From Rhizobium sp. TH2 (lineage in GTDB: Bacteria; Pseudomonadota; Alphaproteobacteria; Rhizobiales; Rhizobiaceae): 64,000 nt of DNA. The stretch is taken from the NCBI RefSeq assembly GCF_024707525.1, contig NZ_CP062231.1:4278001-4342000 (forward strand), given 5' to 3'. Under the pieces are notes generated by a model. That model was not told the DNA's origin. It did no database searches and saw nothing but the letters and a program-made list of their open reading frames with translations. Below are positions 19,201 through 28,283 of the stretch, in pieces; within the stretch, counting starts at the first letter, position 1, and the number at the start of each line of letters is the position of its first letter. A program made the translations under genes and the position numbers.

Positions 19201-20995
19201 TCGGCTGGCGCACTTCCAGCCGCTTGGCCTTGGATGCGCCCTCGTGGTCGAGGAGGTTTGGCCGCGGCCCGATGAACGAGACGAGGCTCATCACGAGTTC
19301 CTCGCGGATCGGATCGATCGGCGGGTTGGTGACCTGGGCGAAGTTCTGCTTGAAATAGGTGTAGAGTAGTTTCGACTTGTCCGACATCGCCGAGATCGGC
19401 GTGTCGGTACCCATGGAGCCCACGGCTTCCTGGCCGGTGGTCGCCATCGGCGACATCAGGAGCTTGGTATCTTCAAGCGTGTAGCCGAAGGCCTGCTGGC
19501 GATCGAGCAGCGACACGTCACGCCGCAGCGCACGCGGTTCGACAGGATCAAGGTCCTCCAGGATCAACTGGCTCCGGTCGAGCCATTCCTCGTAAGGATG
19601 CGCCTTGGCCAGGCCTTCCTTGACCTCCTTGTCGGAGACGATGCAGCCCTTCTCCATGTCGATCAGCAGCATCTTGCCCGGCTGCAGGCGCCACTTCTTG
19701 ACGATCAGTTCCTCCGGCACCGGCAGCACGCCGGCTTCCGATGCGAGGATCACACGATCATCGGAGGTCACGAGATAACGCGCCGGACGAAGGCCGTTGC
19801 GATCAAGCGTCGCGCCGATCTGCCGGCCATCGGTAAAGGCTACGGCGGCGGGGCCGTCCCAAGGCTCCATGAGCGCGGCATGGTACTCGTAGAACGCCTT
19901 GCGCTCGGCCTTCATCAACTGGTTGCCGGCCCAGGCTTCGGGGATCAGCATCATCATGGCATGGGCCAGCGAATAGCCGCCGCGCACGAGGAATTCGAGC
20001 GCGTTGTCGAAACAGGCCGTGTCCGACTGGCCTTCGTAGGAGATCGGCCAGAGCTTGGAAATGTCGTCGCCATAGAGCGGCGAGGAGACGGACGCCTGCC
20101 GCGCCGCCATCCAGTTGACATTGCCGCGCAGCGTGTTGATTTCGCCGTTGTGCGCGACCATGCGATAGGGATGCGACAGCTTCCAGCTCGGGAAGGTGTT
20201 GGTGGAGAAGCGCTGATGCACGAGCGCCACCGCTGACTGGAAGCGCGGATCGGCGAGATCCGGGTAATAGGCACCGACCTGAAAGGCCTGGAACATGCCC
20301 TTGTAGACGACTGTCGTGGTCGAGAGCGACACGATGTAGAAGCCGTTGTCCTCGCCCTGCGTCTCGGCATAGATCTTGTTGGAGATCACTTTGCGGAGCG
20401 TGAACAGCCGGCGTTCGAACTCGGCATTGTCCTGCACGGCTTCGCCCGCGCCGATGAAAACCTGCACATGGAACGGCTCGGTCGCGGCAATGTGGGGCGC
20501 CTTGGAAAGCGAGGAATTGTCGACCGGCACTTCGCGATAGCCGAGCAGGACCTGGCCTTCGGCTGAAATGACCTCCGCGATGATGCTCTTGATATGAGCA
20601 CGCACTGCCTCATCCCGAGGCATGAAGAGATAACCGACGGCATATTGCTCGGCAGGCGGCAGCGTGACACCCTGCTCGGCCATTTCCTCGCGGAAGAACT
20701 GGTCGGGAATCTGCACGAGAATGCCGGCGCCATCGCCCATCAGGGGATCGGCACCGACGGCGCCGCGATGGGTCAGGTTCTCGAGCATGAACAGACCATC
20801 CTTGACGATCTGGTGCGACTTCTGGCCTTTCATATGGCAGACGAAACCGACGCCGCAGGCATCATGCTCGTTTCGGGGGTCGTAAAGACCCTGTTTCTTG
20901 GGGAAGCCGGGATTGAAAGAGGGCGCTTTCAGCGAAGTCGTCGCCTGCAAAGCGCCAAACTCACCGAATGCACGTGATGCGGTATGGTCCGTCAT
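16271..20995 (-). CDS. gltB: Glutamate synthase, large subunit
   Basis: The alpha subunit makes two glutamates from glutamine and 2-oxoglutarate. The second of two close ATGs (20995) has AGGAGG at 8 bases and gives 1574 residues. Residues 1-46 are a propeptide; Cys47 in HDACGVGFV becomes the N-terminal nucleophile of the glutaminase domain. The central and FMN-binding domains follow ([35 protein letters not shown]). The [3Fe-4S] cysteines lie in [15 protein letters not shown], and the C-terminal GXGXG beta-helix ends the protein. gltD is downstream on the same strand beyond vapBC. Confidence 0.97.
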   Translation of the reverse strand: MTDHTASRAFGEFGALQATTSLKAPSFNPGFPKKQGLYDPRNEHDACGVGFVCHMKGQKSHQIVKDGLFMLENLTHRGAVGADPLMGDGAGILVQIPDQFFREEMAEQGVTLPPAEQYAVGYLFMPRDEAVRAHIKSIIAEVISAEGQVLLGYREVPVDNSSLSKAPHIAATEPFHVQVFIGAGEAVQDNAEFERRLFTLRKVISNKIYAETQGEDNGFYIVSLSTTTVVYKGMFQAFQVGAYYPDLADPRFQSAVALVHQRFSTNTFPSWKLSHPYRMVAHNGEINTLRGNVNWMAARQASVSSPLYGDDISKLWPISYEGQSDTACFDNALEFLVRGGYSLAHAMMMLIPEAWAGNQLMKAERKAFYEYHAALMEPWDGPAAVAFTDGRQIGATLDRNGLRPARYLVTSDDRVILASEAGVLPVPEELIVKKWRLQPGKMLLIDMEKGCIVSDKEVKEGLAKAHPYEEWLDRSQLILEDLDPVEPRALRRDVSLLDRQQAFGYTLEDTKLLMSPMATTGQEAVGSMGTDTPISAMSDKSKLLYTYFKQNFAQVTNPPIDPIREELVMSLVSFIGPRPNLLDHEGASKAKRLEVRQPILTNGDLEKIRSIGHTEDRFDTKTLDFTYAVERGAEAMPEMLDRLCERSEAAVRSGYNIIVLSDRQLGPDRIAIPALLATAAVHNYLIRKGLRTSVGIVVESGEPREIHHFCCLAGYGAEAINPYLAFDTLIDMHKRGEFPKEVSDDEVVYRYIKAVGKGILKVMSKMGISTYQSYCGAQIFDAVGLSTEFVDKFFFGTATMIEGVGLDEVARETLSRHTSAFGRDPILASTLDIGGEYAYRMRGEAHSWTPDVVAELQHAVRGNAEDRYKEFARLVNTSSVRMNSPRGLFTVKMADAIGRAPIDVSEVEPAADIVRRFATGAMSFGSISREAHTTLAIAMNKIGGKSNTGEGGEESERYMPKLDGSIPLERSAIKQVASGRFGVTTEYLVNADVLQIKVAQGAKPGEGGQLPGHKVDATIAKTRHSTPGVGLISPPPHHDIYSIEDLAQLIFDLKNVNPAADISVKLVSEVGVGTVAAGVAKARADHITISGYDGGTGASPLTSLKHAGSPWEIGLAETQQTLVLNGLRSRVALQVDGGLKTGRDVIIGALLGADEFGFSTAPLIAAGCIMMRKCHLNTCPVGVATQDPVLRKRFKGLPEHVINYFFFVANDVREILAAMGFRSLNEIVGRSEYLEKNESISHWKAKGLDFTRLFHKVDAPVEATHWTERQSHPIHDILDRELIAGAMPALETKQPMVIEAVIKNVDRSAGAMLSGEVAKRYGQKGLKDDTITVKLKGTAGQSFGAFLARGITFDLEGDGNDYVGKGLSGGRIIIRPAENSRIVAENSIIVGNTVLYGATTGECYFRGVAGERFAVRNSGAVAVVEGVGDHGCEYMTGGVVVVIGETGRNFAAGMSGGVAYVLDESGDFARRCNMAMVELQPVPEEDELLEKLHHHGGDIAHMGMVDVSGDMTRHDEERLFQLISNHAHYTGSTRAKEILDNWVAFRPKFRKVMPVEYRRALEDMERLKMQEAAE

Positions 20996-21206
20996 CGTCA
21001 TGTCCTCCTGTCGCGCGAGAGCCCGCGCTGTTTTCCGTGTTCGCAGGCGCGGAGCTTCAGCTCTTGCGCCGCAAGCGATTTCAATCCTCGCATTTTCCTG
21101 AACGCGCTGCAATTACCGGGCCAGATCGACCCGGTTTTGCAGCCACTGCCGGCTTCTCCTTGGCCTGATTTCCCCATCAGTTTTTCCAAGGCCGGACCGC
21201 TTCTTA

Positions 21207-21225
21207 AAGGCCGTTATCCGGCCTT
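21207..21225. promoter_or_regulatory. Hairpin in the gltB/ltaE divergent region
   Basis: AAGGCCG-TTATC-CGGCCTT forms a 7-bp stem in the 435-base gap between the divergent genes gltB and ltaE. There is no T-run on the plus strand; TTCTT flanks it on one side only. Confidence 0.35.
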
Positions 21226-21242
21226 CAGGATCCATGCAGCAA

Positions 21243-21267
21243 AATAGGACAGCATGACTGTCCTATT
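21243..21267. promoter_or_regulatory. Perfect 10-bp inverted repeat in the gltB/ltaE divergent region
   Basis: AATAGGACAG (21243-21252) and CTGTCCTATT (21258-21267) are separated by CATGA. The symmetry and the location, about 250 bases upstream of gltB and 165 upstream of ltaE, suggest a regulator-binding site. The regulator is unknown. Confidence 0.45.
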
Positions 21268-21430
21268 GCATGGAATTGATGACATAAACATCCACGCCCC
21301 GCAAGGTCACTTTCCAAAAAATATGACGGAAAATGGACATGAGTAAGATGGCCCGCGAATCTGGCGCGACATGGCTTTTTCGGCGCGCGACCTTCGCCTA
21401 TAACGCGCGCACTAAAGAAGGAGTTTTCAA

Positions 21431-22480
21431 TTGATTTTTGCCTCCGACAACTGGGCCGGCGCCCATCCCCTCATCGCCGAGAGGCTCGTTGAAGCCGCCG
21501 GCACTTACACTGCGCCCTATGGCGAGAGCGATGCCGATCTGGCTGTCGAAGCCAAGCTTTCAGAGATGTTCGAGCGCGAGGTCTCCGCCTTCTTCGTCGC
21601 AACCGGCACGGCTGCGAATTCACTCTCGCTTGCCTCCATCTCGAAAACCGCGAGCGTCATTTTCTGCCACACGGAAGCGCATGTCATTCATCACGAGGGC
21701 GGCGCAGTCGAGCTGATGACCAATGGCGGCAAGCTGGTCGGCGTCGGCGGTGACGCCAGGGGCAAGATTAGCCCCGACAAGCTGGAAATGGCCATGGCCC
21801 GCTTTCCCACCGAGGATGTGCATGTCGGCCAGAAGGTGGCGCTGACACTGTCCCAGGCGACCGAGGCGGGAACGATCTACGCGCTGGATGAAATCCGTGC
21901 ACTCGCCCATATGGCGAAATCGGCCGGCATGAAGGTCCATATGGACGGCGCCCGCTTCTCCAACGCGGTCGCGGCACTTGGCGTCTCGCCTGCCGAGATG
22001 ACCTGGAAATCCGGCGTGGATATCCTGTCGCTCGGCGGCACCAAGAACGGCTGTTGGTGCGCCGAAGCCATTGTCTGTTTCAATAAGGAGGATGCAGCCG
22101 CAATCCCCCACCTGCGCAAACGCGGCGCCAACCTGTTCTCGAAATCCAATTTCGTCGCCCAGCAGTTCGATGGTTGGCTCGAGGGTGATCTCTGGCTGGA
22201 CCTCGCCCGCCACTCCAATGGCCTGGCCGAGAGGCTCGCCAACGCCGTGCGTGCATCTAGCGATGCGCGCCTCGCCTGGGAAACCGGCGGCAACCAGCTC
22301 TTTATCGTCATGACTGACGAAAAAGCCGAGGCACTCAGGGCCGCCGGCGCTAAATTCTATGATTGGGATACGCCAATCGGAATGGAAGCCTCGATCGGCA
22401 AGGGCGAGCGCATCCGCCGGTTCATCACCAGCTTCGCGACGAAGCAGGAAGACATCGACCGTATCATCACGCTTTTCTAG
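21431..22480 (+). CDS. ltaE: Low-specificity L-threonine aldolase
   Basis: A PLP enzyme of fold type I that cleaves L-(allo-)threonine to glycine and acetaldehyde; 349 residues. The start codon is TTG at 21431, behind GAAGGAG at 9 bases. Motifs: MIFASDNWAGAHPLI at the N-terminus, VSAFFVATGTAANSLSL, HMDGARFSNA (Asp for the PLP ring) and the Schiff-base lysine in ILSLGGTKNGCW. Length fits the bacterial low-specificity branch. Confidence 0.92.
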   Translation: MIFASDNWAGAHPLIAERLVEAAGTYTAPYGESDADLAVEAKLSEMFEREVSAFFVATGTAANSLSLASISKTASVIFCHTEAHVIHHEGGAVELMTNGGKLVGVGGDARGKISPDKLEMAMARFPTEDVHVGQKVALTLSQATEAGTIYALDEIRALAHMAKSAGMKVHMDGARFSNAVAALGVSPAEMTWKSGVDILSLGGTKNGCWCAEAIVCFNKEDAAAIPHLRKRGANLFSKSNFVAQQFDGWLEGDLWLDLARHSNGLAERLANAVRASSDARLAWETGGNQLFIVMTDEKAEALRAAGAKFYDWDTPIGMEASIGKGERIRRFITSFATKQEDIDRIITLF

Positions 22481-22490
22481 CACAAACGAA

Positions 22491-22522
22491 AAGCCCTTCC
22501 GGAGAGGGGACCGGAAGGGCTT
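22491..22522. terminator. Bidirectional terminator between ltaE and hsp20
   Basis: AAGCCCTTCC (22491-22500) pairs with GGAAGGGCTT (22513-22522). On the minus strand the stem is followed by TTCGTTTG, so it best serves hsp20; ltaE ends 10 bases before it. Confidence 0.7.
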
Positions 22523-22552
22523 CATTCAACCCGAAAGCTTGGGGCTACGGGT

Positions 22553-23032
22553 CTAGTTGACGGCTTCGCCGGTCACCACATGGGCTTCGATCGACTTGGG
22601 CTCGCTGTTCTTCGGAGCAGCGATCTCGATCTTGCGCGGCTTCATGGCCTCGGGAATGTTCCTGACGAGGTCGACATGAAGCAGGCCGTTCTTGAGGTGG
22701 GCGGACTTCACTTCCACATGGTCGGCAAGCTGGAAGCGGCGCTCGAAGGCGCGCTTGGCAATGCCGCGATAGAGGGTTTCGGAGCCTTCGCCGTTCTCAT
22801 TGCCCTTTTCACCCCTCACGGTGAGCAGAAGCTGGTTGAGTTCGATCGAGAGCTCGCTCTCATCGAAACCGGCAACGGCCATCGAGATGCGGTAGGCGTT
22901 CTCGCCGGTGCGCTCGATATTGTAGGGCGGATAGGTGGGCTGTTCGGGCTGGGCAAGGCTGTCCAGCATCGAGAAGACGCGGTCGAAACCGACGGTGGAA
23001 CGATAGAGGGGGGAAAAATCAACGTGACGCAT
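22553..23032 (-). CDS. Small heat-shock protein, Hsp20/IbpA class
   Basis: An ATP-independent holdase of 159 residues. The ATG at 23032 follows AAGGAGG; longer in-frame starts run into the leader. The N-terminus MRHVDFSPLYRSTVGFDRVF is typical of class A rhizobial/IbpA proteins. The alpha-crystallin domain spans ~35-130 (PPYNIE, ISMAVAGF, GIAKRAFERRFQLADHVEVK, LKNGLLHVDL). The leader holds a candidate RNA thermometer, described separately. Confidence 0.95.
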   Translation of the reverse strand: MRHVDFSPLYRSTVGFDRVFSMLDSLAQPEQPTYPPYNIERTGENAYRISMAVAGFDESELSIELNQLLLTVRGEKGNENGEGSETLYRGIAKRAFERRFQLADHVEVKSAHLKNGLLHVDLVRNIPEAMKPRKIEIAAPKNSEPKSIEAHVVTGEAVN

Positions 23033-23160
23033 AGTGTCCTCCTTCAGAGCAACGGTTGCGATTTTCACTTGAAGCACTGCAGGCCCTGATTTCAGGCGCC
23101 GGCCGCTCCGCTTTACGAGACCCATCATTGGCGCCTCGTGACACATCAGGTGGTTAGGGC
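23033..23160 (-). promoter_or_regulatory. ROSE-like RNA thermometer and possible heat-shock promoter upstream of hsp20
   Basis: Just before the start codon the transcript reads GUUGCUCUGAAGGAGGAC. UGCUC can pair with GAGGA of the ribosome site, including the unusual G-G opposition known from ROSE elements of rhizobial small heat-shock genes. Upstream stems are CCTGA/TCAGG (about 23082-23094) and GCAAC/GTTGC (about 23050-23060). Further upstream, CTTGAA on the minus strand (23171-23176) is a candidate RpoH -35 box. Comparison with known ROSE elements is from memory; no folding was run. Confidence 0.55.
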
Positions 23161-23254
23161 CAAAACCCATTTCAAGAGGAAAATCTCGAAAATTCGCAAG
23201 ATGAACGCCAGATGAACGGCGGATTTGGCATGCGTTCAGCCGTCCGCTGCTAGA

Positions 23255-23370
23255 CCTGAACCATTGGGAGCGAAACCTCCCTTGACTGGTGCGAAAGTCC
23301 CTTCCGTTCCAGCCTTTTCTTAACCGGAAGCTGCTTGCCCCTCAACATGGCGGTTTCCGGTTCTTTTTCC
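23255..23370 (+). ncRNA. Candidate trans-acting small RNA with terminator
   Basis: This gap between hsp20 and the hydrolase gene holds an ordered set of hairpins: GGGAG-CGAAAC-CTCCC (23266-23281), GACT/AGTC (23284-23299), then AACCGGAA (23322-23329) pairing with TTCCGGTT (23355-23362) and followed by CTTTTTCC. The last is a plausible intrinsic terminator on the plus strand. A Pyr-rich CCTCCC stretch could target ribosome sites. No ORF fits. Family not recognised. Confidence 0.45.
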
Positions 23371-23455
23371 CTACCGATTATTTCACCATCTTGCTTGCGC
23401 TCGCCACCGCGAATTGTGATAAGCCGTTAGAGCATCTCCACATCTTCCGGACGCC

Positions 23456-24427
23456 ATGACCGACGTGCTTTTCGAATCCCCCGGCAATCCGGTCCCACCC
23501 AATCATTTCGCAGGCTATTTCACGTCGTTCGACGGCATGAAGCTGCGCTATGCCGTGTTCCGCTCAGGCTCGCAGGTGCCATCCGGAACGATCGTCCTGC
23601 TGCCGGGCCGCAACGAATCGATCGAGAAATATTTCGAGACGATCCGCGATCTCAACGCGATGGGGCTCTGGGTCGCGGCGATGGACTGGCGTGGCCAGGG
23701 CGGCTCGCCGCGCCTCTTGAAAGACAGCCCACGCCGCGGCCACATCAGGCGGCTCCGCGATTACGAACGCGACCTCGATCTGTTCCTCGAGCAGATCGTG
23801 CTGCCCGATGCCAAGCTGCCTTTCTTCATCCTGGGCCATTCCATGGGTGCGCTGATCGCGCTGAAGGCGGCGCCACGCCTTGCCAACCGCATCGAACGCA
23901 TGGTGCTGGTCTCGCCCTTCGTCGGCGCCGCTGGCCTTGGAATACCTAATTGGCTCTTGAAGCTGCTCGCCAATGCGGCGACGCTCTTCGGCTTCGGCTG
24001 GATCCAGTTTTCCCGCGACACGCTGCTCAACCGGCCCTTCAAGGACAACACGATCACCTCGGACCCGGCCCGCTTCGCGCGCAACCAGGCCATCGCCCAG
24101 ACCCATCCGCAGCTTGGGCTCGGGCCACCCACCGCGCGCTGGATATCGGTCATGATCGACGCGATCGAGGACGTCATGACCATGGATCATCTCAGGAAGG
24201 TCGAGGTGCCCTGCCTGGTCATTGCGCCGAGCAACGACCAGATCGTGCCTTATCAGAGGCTCGAGGAGCTCTCGCGCAAATTCCGCGCCGGCAAGCTTCT
24301 CACCATCCCCGGCTCCCAGCACGAAGTTCTGCAGGAGCGCGACATTTTCCGCCAGCAGGCGCTCGCCGCGATCGATGCCTTCATTCCTGGTTCGGATGCC
24401 GACCCCGGGCAATATTCAAGCGAATGA
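23456..24427 (+). CDS. Alpha/beta-hydrolase, lysophospholipase (PldB)-like
   Basis: A 323-residue hydrolase of the monoacylglycerol lipase/lysophospholipase branch. The fold is marked by GTIVLLPGRNESIEKYFETI, the oxyanion/DWRGQGGS segment, and the nucleophile elbow GHSMG. The acid is likely Asp in APSNDQIVPY and the His in PGSQHEVLQE. No signal peptide is seen, so it is probably cytoplasmic or membrane-associated. It ends 3 bases before the end of the convergent hisN-type gene. The substrate is a family-level inference. Confidence 0.85.
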   Translation: MTDVLFESPGNPVPPNHFAGYFTSFDGMKLRYAVFRSGSQVPSGTIVLLPGRNESIEKYFETIRDLNAMGLWVAAMDWRGQGGSPRLLKDSPRRGHIRRLRDYERDLDLFLEQIVLPDAKLPFFILGHSMGALIALKAAPRLANRIERMVLVSPFVGAAGLGIPNWLLKLLANAATLFGFGWIQFSRDTLLNRPFKDNTITSDPARFARNQAIAQTHPQLGLGPPTARWISVMIDAIEDVMTMDHLRKVEVPCLVIAPSNDQIVPYQRLEELSRKFRAGKLLTIPGSQHEVLQERDIFRQQALAAIDAFIPGSDADPGQYSSE

Positions 24428-24430
24428 AAA

Positions 24431-25204
24431 TCAACTGTTGAGGATTTCCAGCGCCTCGGCATGCAGCTTCCTGTTCGCCGCGGCGATGATGTAACCGCCC
24501 ATTTCCGGCCGCCCGCCGTCCCAGGTCGTCATGATGCCGCCCGCCTGTTCGACGACGGGAATGATGCCGCCGACATCATAGGGCTTCAGGGAATTCTCGA
24601 CGACGAGGTCGATCTCGCCGGTCGCCAGAAGGGCATAAGCGTAGCAATCGCAGCCATAACGAAAGAGGCGGGATTTCCGCTCGATCTCGCGATAGCGGCG
24701 GTCGTCCTCATCCTGGAAGAGATGCGGCGAGGTGGTGAACAGGATCGCGTTCGAGATCGTCTCGCAGGCGCTCGTCCGCAACGTCTTTTCGCCCCCGGGT
24801 CCGCGATAGAGCGATCGCTCCCCATCCGCGAACCAGCGTTCTCCGGTGAACGGCTGGTCGATCAGGCCCATCTTGGCGCGGCCATTCTGGTAGAGCCCGA
24901 TCAGCGTTCCCCACACCGGCACGCCCGATATGAAGGCGCGCGTCCCATCGATCGGATCGATCACCCAGACATATTCGCGGTCGAGCCCCTTGGAGCCGTG
25001 CTCCTCGCCGAGAATGCCGTGATCCGGAAACGCCTCCTCGATCAGCGCGACGATCGCTGCCTCGGCCATCTGGTCGCCTTCGGTCACCGGATCGTAGAAC
25101 TGCCCGCCCTTGTCGGTCACCGCGATCTGGGAACGAAAGCGTGGCAGGGTCTCGGCCTTTGCGGCATCGGCAAGCCGGTCGAAGAAAGCGCGGTCGGGAA
25201 TCAT
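24431..25204 (-). CDS. hisN: Inositol-monophosphatase-family phosphatase, probably histidinol-phosphatase
   Basis: A 257-residue member of the Mg2+-dependent IMPase family. Metal ligands are visible in ILGEEHG (Glu) and WVIDPIDGTRAFI (DPIDGT), with CDCYAYALLATGEIDLVVE and KPYDVGGIIPVVEQAGG at the C-terminus. The sequence resembles the HisN subgroup that dephosphorylates L-histidinol phosphate in alphaproteobacteria; an inositol-1-phosphatase role is an alternative. In rhizobia this gene commonly neighbours the N-formylglutamate amidohydrolase and cpdR genes, as here. Confidence 0.8.
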   Translation of the reverse strand: MIPDRAFFDRLADAAKAETLPRFRSQIAVTDKGGQFYDPVTEGDQMAEAAIVALIEEAFPDHGILGEEHGSKGLDREYVWVIDPIDGTRAFISGVPVWGTLIGLYQNGRAKMGLIDQPFTGERWFADGERSLYRGPGGEKTLRTSACETISNAILFTTSPHLFQDEDDRRYREIERKSRLFRYGCDCYAYALLATGEIDLVVENSLKPYDVGGIIPVVEQAGGIMTTWDGGRPEMGGYIIAAANRKLHAEALEILNS

Positions 25205-25412
25205 GTCATGGCCCTGAAGATGGTGGCGGTGAAACGGTGGAAAAACATCGACTCATCCGATAAAGTTTACGTGAAGCTCTGGTTTTCGAATTCGCGAATG
25301 CAGGAAAATCAATACCATAGGCGAGCATTGAGCAGTTTTTACGCAGATGAAAATAGTGTCAATTATTTCATCACTTGTGTTGACTTTTCCGCAGTGCAGC
25401 AGTAGCTTTTTC

Positions 25413-25496
25413 TTACAGTCTTTACCGGCTGTAAATGCCCTCCTTGGGTGTTTCCTCCCTAGACTTGACCGCGCTTTTGAGCGCGGTTCTTTTTTG
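25413..25496 (+). ncRNA. Anti-Shine-Dalgarno small RNA, AbcR/NfeR-like (alpha-r14 or alpha-r15 type)
   Basis: The sRNA is in the 337-base gap between two minus-strand genes and would be transcribed on plus. Promoter: TTGACT at 25380-25385, 17-base spacer, TAGCTT at 25403-25408. The transcript starts with a stem TTACAG/CTGTAA (25413-25434). Next come two unpaired anti-SD stretches (CCCTCCTTGGG and TTTCCTCCCTAG). It ends with the terminator ACCGCGC-TTTTGA-GCGCGGT-TCTTTTTT (25468-25495). Layout and motifs match the rhizobial AbcR/NfeR groups; which group is not certain. Confidence 0.6.
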
Positions 25497-25541
25497 GGAC
25501 CACACAAGCTCCACCACATTTCCATATTCAGATAGAGCGCC

Positions 25542-26426
25542 TTATTCGGCCGCCAACGACATGTCGCCGCCGCTGGCGCCGACTTCCGCCGCAAAGTCCA
25601 CGAGAAACTGCTCGATGGACCGGGCGACCTTGGCGAAATCGGGCTTCTTCCTGAGCGTCGATTCATCGATATAGAGGCCGCGATTAACCTCGATCTGCAG
25701 CGCATGCAGGCCGCGCGCGGGACGCCCGTAATGCTCGGTGATGAAGCCCCCGGCATAAGGCTTGTTGCGCACCGCAGCAAAACCCTGGTCTTCCAGCAGC
25801 TTGAGCGCCAGCCTGGAGAGGTCCGACGACGCCGACGTGCCGTAGCGATCGCCGATGATGAAATCGGGCCTGATCCCGCTGCCCGAGATGCGGATATTGC
25901 CCGGCATGGAATGGCAGTCGATCAGCACGGCGCGGCCGAAACGCGCATGCGTGCGGGCGATCAGCCGCCTCAGCGCCGCGTGATAGGGCTTGTAGATGTG
26001 CTCGACGCGGAGCAGCGCCTCCTCCACCGGCATTTTCGTGCGGTAGATTTCCATATTCTCGCCGACGATGCGCGGCACGGTGCCGAGACCGCCGGCGACC
26101 CGCACCGAAGCGATATTGGCATAGGGCGGCAGGCGCCCCTCGAACATGGTGGGATCGAGCTCGTAGGGCTCGCGGTTCACATCGACATAGGCGCGTGGGA
26201 AATTCGCCGCCAGCATAGGCGCGCCGTGGCGGACGCCCGAGAAAAACAGTTCATCGACGAAATGATCTTCCGACCGGCGGATACCGATCTGGTCAAGGCG
26301 GGAACTCTCGATGAATTCCCTGGGATAGATGCGGCCTGAATGGGGGGAATTAAGAATGAAGGGCAGCTGTTGATGCTCCGGCTCCCAGATTTCGAACAGT
26401 TCCCCCTCCCTGAAATCCCAGATCAT
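25542..26426 (-). CDS. N-formylglutamate amidohydrolase family protein
   Basis: A 294-residue zinc-dependent amidohydrolase-like protein. Family features: PFILNSPHSGRIYP near the N-terminus, DHFVDELF, YVDVNREPYELDP, AVLIDCHSMPG (His ligand) and GGFITEHYGRPARGLHALQIEVNRGLYID. In histidine degradation the enzyme hydrolyses N-formylglutamate, but this copy is not in a hut operon, so its substrate is uncertain. The ATG at 26426 has GGAG 5 bases away; another at 26441 is less well placed. Confidence 0.85.
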   Translation of the reverse strand: MIWDFREGELFEIWEPEHQQLPFILNSPHSGRIYPREFIESSRLDQIGIRRSEDHFVDELFFSGVRHGAPMLAANFPRAYVDVNREPYELDPTMFEGRLPPYANIASVRVAGGLGTVPRIVGENMEIYRTKMPVEEALLRVEHIYKPYHAALRRLIARTHARFGRAVLIDCHSMPGNIRISGSGIRPDFIIGDRYGTSASSDLSRLALKLLEDQGFAAVRNKPYAGGFITEHYGRPARGLHALQIEVNRGLYIDESTLRKKPDFAKVARSIEQFLVDFAAEVGASGGDMSLAAE

Positions 26427-26635
26427 TCGGCTCCATCTCATAACACGGCAAATTAGATGATTTGCGCATGTTGCCAGCAGCCTGCCATCAAGTCCATACT
26501 ATTGAGGGTTAAAACACTGTAACGTTGGGGTGATCGGGGTAAATATCGGTTCTGTTCACTGGATTTTTACCGCAGGCACGTTAACTTTCGCTCCATTGCG
26601 CTTACATACCGCTCATAGACAGCAACGGACACCAC

Positions 26636-27001
26636 ATGAGTCAGAAAATTCTTCTCGCCGAAGACGATAACGATATGCGCCGCTTTCTGGTGAAAGCGCT
26701 GGAGAAAGCGGGCTACCGCGTCATCTCCTACGACAATGGCGCAAGCGCCTATGACCGTCTGCGCGAAGAGCCCTTCTCGCTGCTTCTGACCGACATCGTC
26801 ATGCCGGAGATGGACGGAATAGAGCTGGCGCGGCGTGCCACCGAACTCGACCCGGATCTCAAGGTCATGTTCATCACCGGCTTCGCGGCCGTGGCGCTGA
26901 ACCCCGATTCGAACGCGCCGAAGGATGCCAAGGTGCTTTCCAAGCCCTTCCATCTGCGCGAACTGGTCGACGAAGTGAACAAGATGCTGACCGCCGCCTG
27001 A
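26636..27001 (+). CDS. cpdR: CpdR-type single-domain response regulator
   Basis: A 121-residue receiver domain with no output domain. Phosphoacceptor Asp53 is in LLTDIVMPEMDG, the acidic pair is Glu9-Asp10-Asp11 in LLAEDDND, the Thr is in MFITGFAA and Lys in VLSKPFHL. In Caulobacter and Sinorhizobium, CpdR is the adaptor that delivers substrates to ClpXP under CckA/ChpT control, driving cell-cycle progression. The sequence and the hisN/amidohydrolase neighbourhood match rhizobial cpdR1. Upstream, TTAAAACACTGTAAC near 26510 is a weak CtrA-like half-site pair. Confidence 0.92.
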   Translation: MSQKILLAEDDNDMRRFLVKALEKAGYRVISYDNGASAYDRLREEPFSLLLTDIVMPEMDGIELARRATELDPDLKVMFITGFAAVALNPDSNAPKDAKVLSKPFHLRELVDEVNKMLTAA

Positions 27002-27093
27002 GGCGACGGCACCCGCATGAAGAAATCACCAAACCGCGCCAAAAACCCTATTGACCTGCCAACGGTTTTTTGGTCTATGCGCGTCGATCGGAT

Positions 27094-27168
<75 letters not shown>

Positions 27169-27251
27169 TCCATCAGTTTGATTTAAAGGGCCTTTTGGGA
27201 AACCAAGAGGCCTTTTGCGTAGTGGCTCCCGGGTTCAATCAAACTTGGAGT

Positions 27252-28283
27252 TCAAATATCGAGACTGTTCGCCAGTTTTCTTAGGTACGTCGGTGAGAAT
27301 CGAGCGTAGATTTTGCGGGTCACATTGACGTCGTCATGACCAAGGAACTGGGCAATCTCTTCCATGTCGTGGCCATCCTCGGCCAGCCAAACAGCAGCGC
27401 TGTGCCTGAGAACGTGCGGTGATACGCCGGTCAGCCCTGCCGCCCTCGACGCGCTGCCGAGTCCCTTTTTGATGGATTTGACATTCGTACAGGCGTACTC
27501 GATCACATAGTTTGTGATCTTCCTCTTCCCAGCCTTCTCCAGTTCCACCCTTAGCGACTGGTTCATGGGTACCGTTGCTCGACCCTTGCGCCGGGCGCGA
27601 TCAAAGGGATTGCGGAGCTGGATCATCTCACGCTCGAAATCGACTCGGTCCCAGGTAAGCTCGAGAGCGGCAGTTACGCGGGCACCTGTCGCAATGAGAA
27701 GACGGATAGCCAAGACGATATGAGGTGACTTGGCTGCGTCGAGCAGCTTACGAACCTCAACTCGCGTGAGGTGAAAGTCCTTGGGCTCCGGCTTTGAGGG
27801 GCGTTCTATCCTCGGCGCTTCAGCAATTAGCTTGTTATCTTTAGCCCAGACGAGCACCGTGCGGAGATGACCCAGCTCGGTGTGAACCGTGCCATCCTGC
27901 ACGAACTTCTGGACACCAGTCTTGCTGGTGAAATATGCCGTGCTGCGCCTCCGATCGGTATAGGCGCGACATTCCTCAAGAGTGAGTTCCGCCCCTTCCT
28001 TTTGGCCAAAGTATGGACCGATTGCCTTCCAGGTGTGGACCATCGTCTCGATGACTGCCTTGCCGGCATTGTCTAGAACATAGCCCTTCCAGAGATGGGC
28101 GACGGTAGTGCCTGACGGGCGGCTAAGCTTCGAATATCTAGCCGGGGCAAGCGTTTCCGCTTCTCTCGCGTCGGAAGTTCCGAGCCTATAGCGACGCCTC
28201 GCGGGGGCGGCGCCGTTGGGCTGGGGCTCATCCCAAGCGACACAGAACTCTCCATTGAGGCGAGTAAGTCTCCACTCTTGCAT
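27252..28283 (-). CDS. Tyrosine-type site-specific integrase of a tRNA-targeted island
   Basis: A 343-residue phage-type integrase. The catalytic set is intact: Arg202 in IATGARVTAALEL, His290 and Arg293 in HVLRHSAAVWLA, His316 in FLGHDDVN and Tyr326 in KIYARF. The N-terminal ~150 residues look like arm-type and core DNA-binding domains. It reads toward tRNA-Val(GAC), with its 3' end 84 bases from the tRNA, the usual arrangement for an integrated genomic island. The excisionase-like gene overlaps its 5' end. Confidence 0.92.
   Translation of the reverse strand: MQEWRLTRLNGEFCVAWDEPQPNGAAPARRRYRLGTSDAREAETLAPARYSKLSRPSGTTVAHLWKGYVLDNAGKAVIETMVHTWKAIGPYFGQKEGAELTLEECRAYTDRRRSTAYFTSKTGVQKFVQDGTVHTELGHLRTVLVWAKDNKLIAEAPRIERPSKPEPKDFHLTRVEVRKLLDAAKSPHIVLAIRLLIATGARVTAALELTWDRVDFEREMIQLRNPFDRARRKGRATVPMNQSLRVELEKAGKRKITNYVIEYACTNVKSIKKGLGSASRAAGLTGVSPHVLRHSAAVWLAEDGHDMEEIAQFLGHDDVNVTRKIYARFSPTYLRKLANSLDI

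Noticed and set aside
16412..19369. Long plus-strand open frames (550 and 389 codons) across gltB
   Set aside because: Antisense frames in GC-rich codons of gltB; content (His/Arg/Asp-rich) is that of shadow translation.
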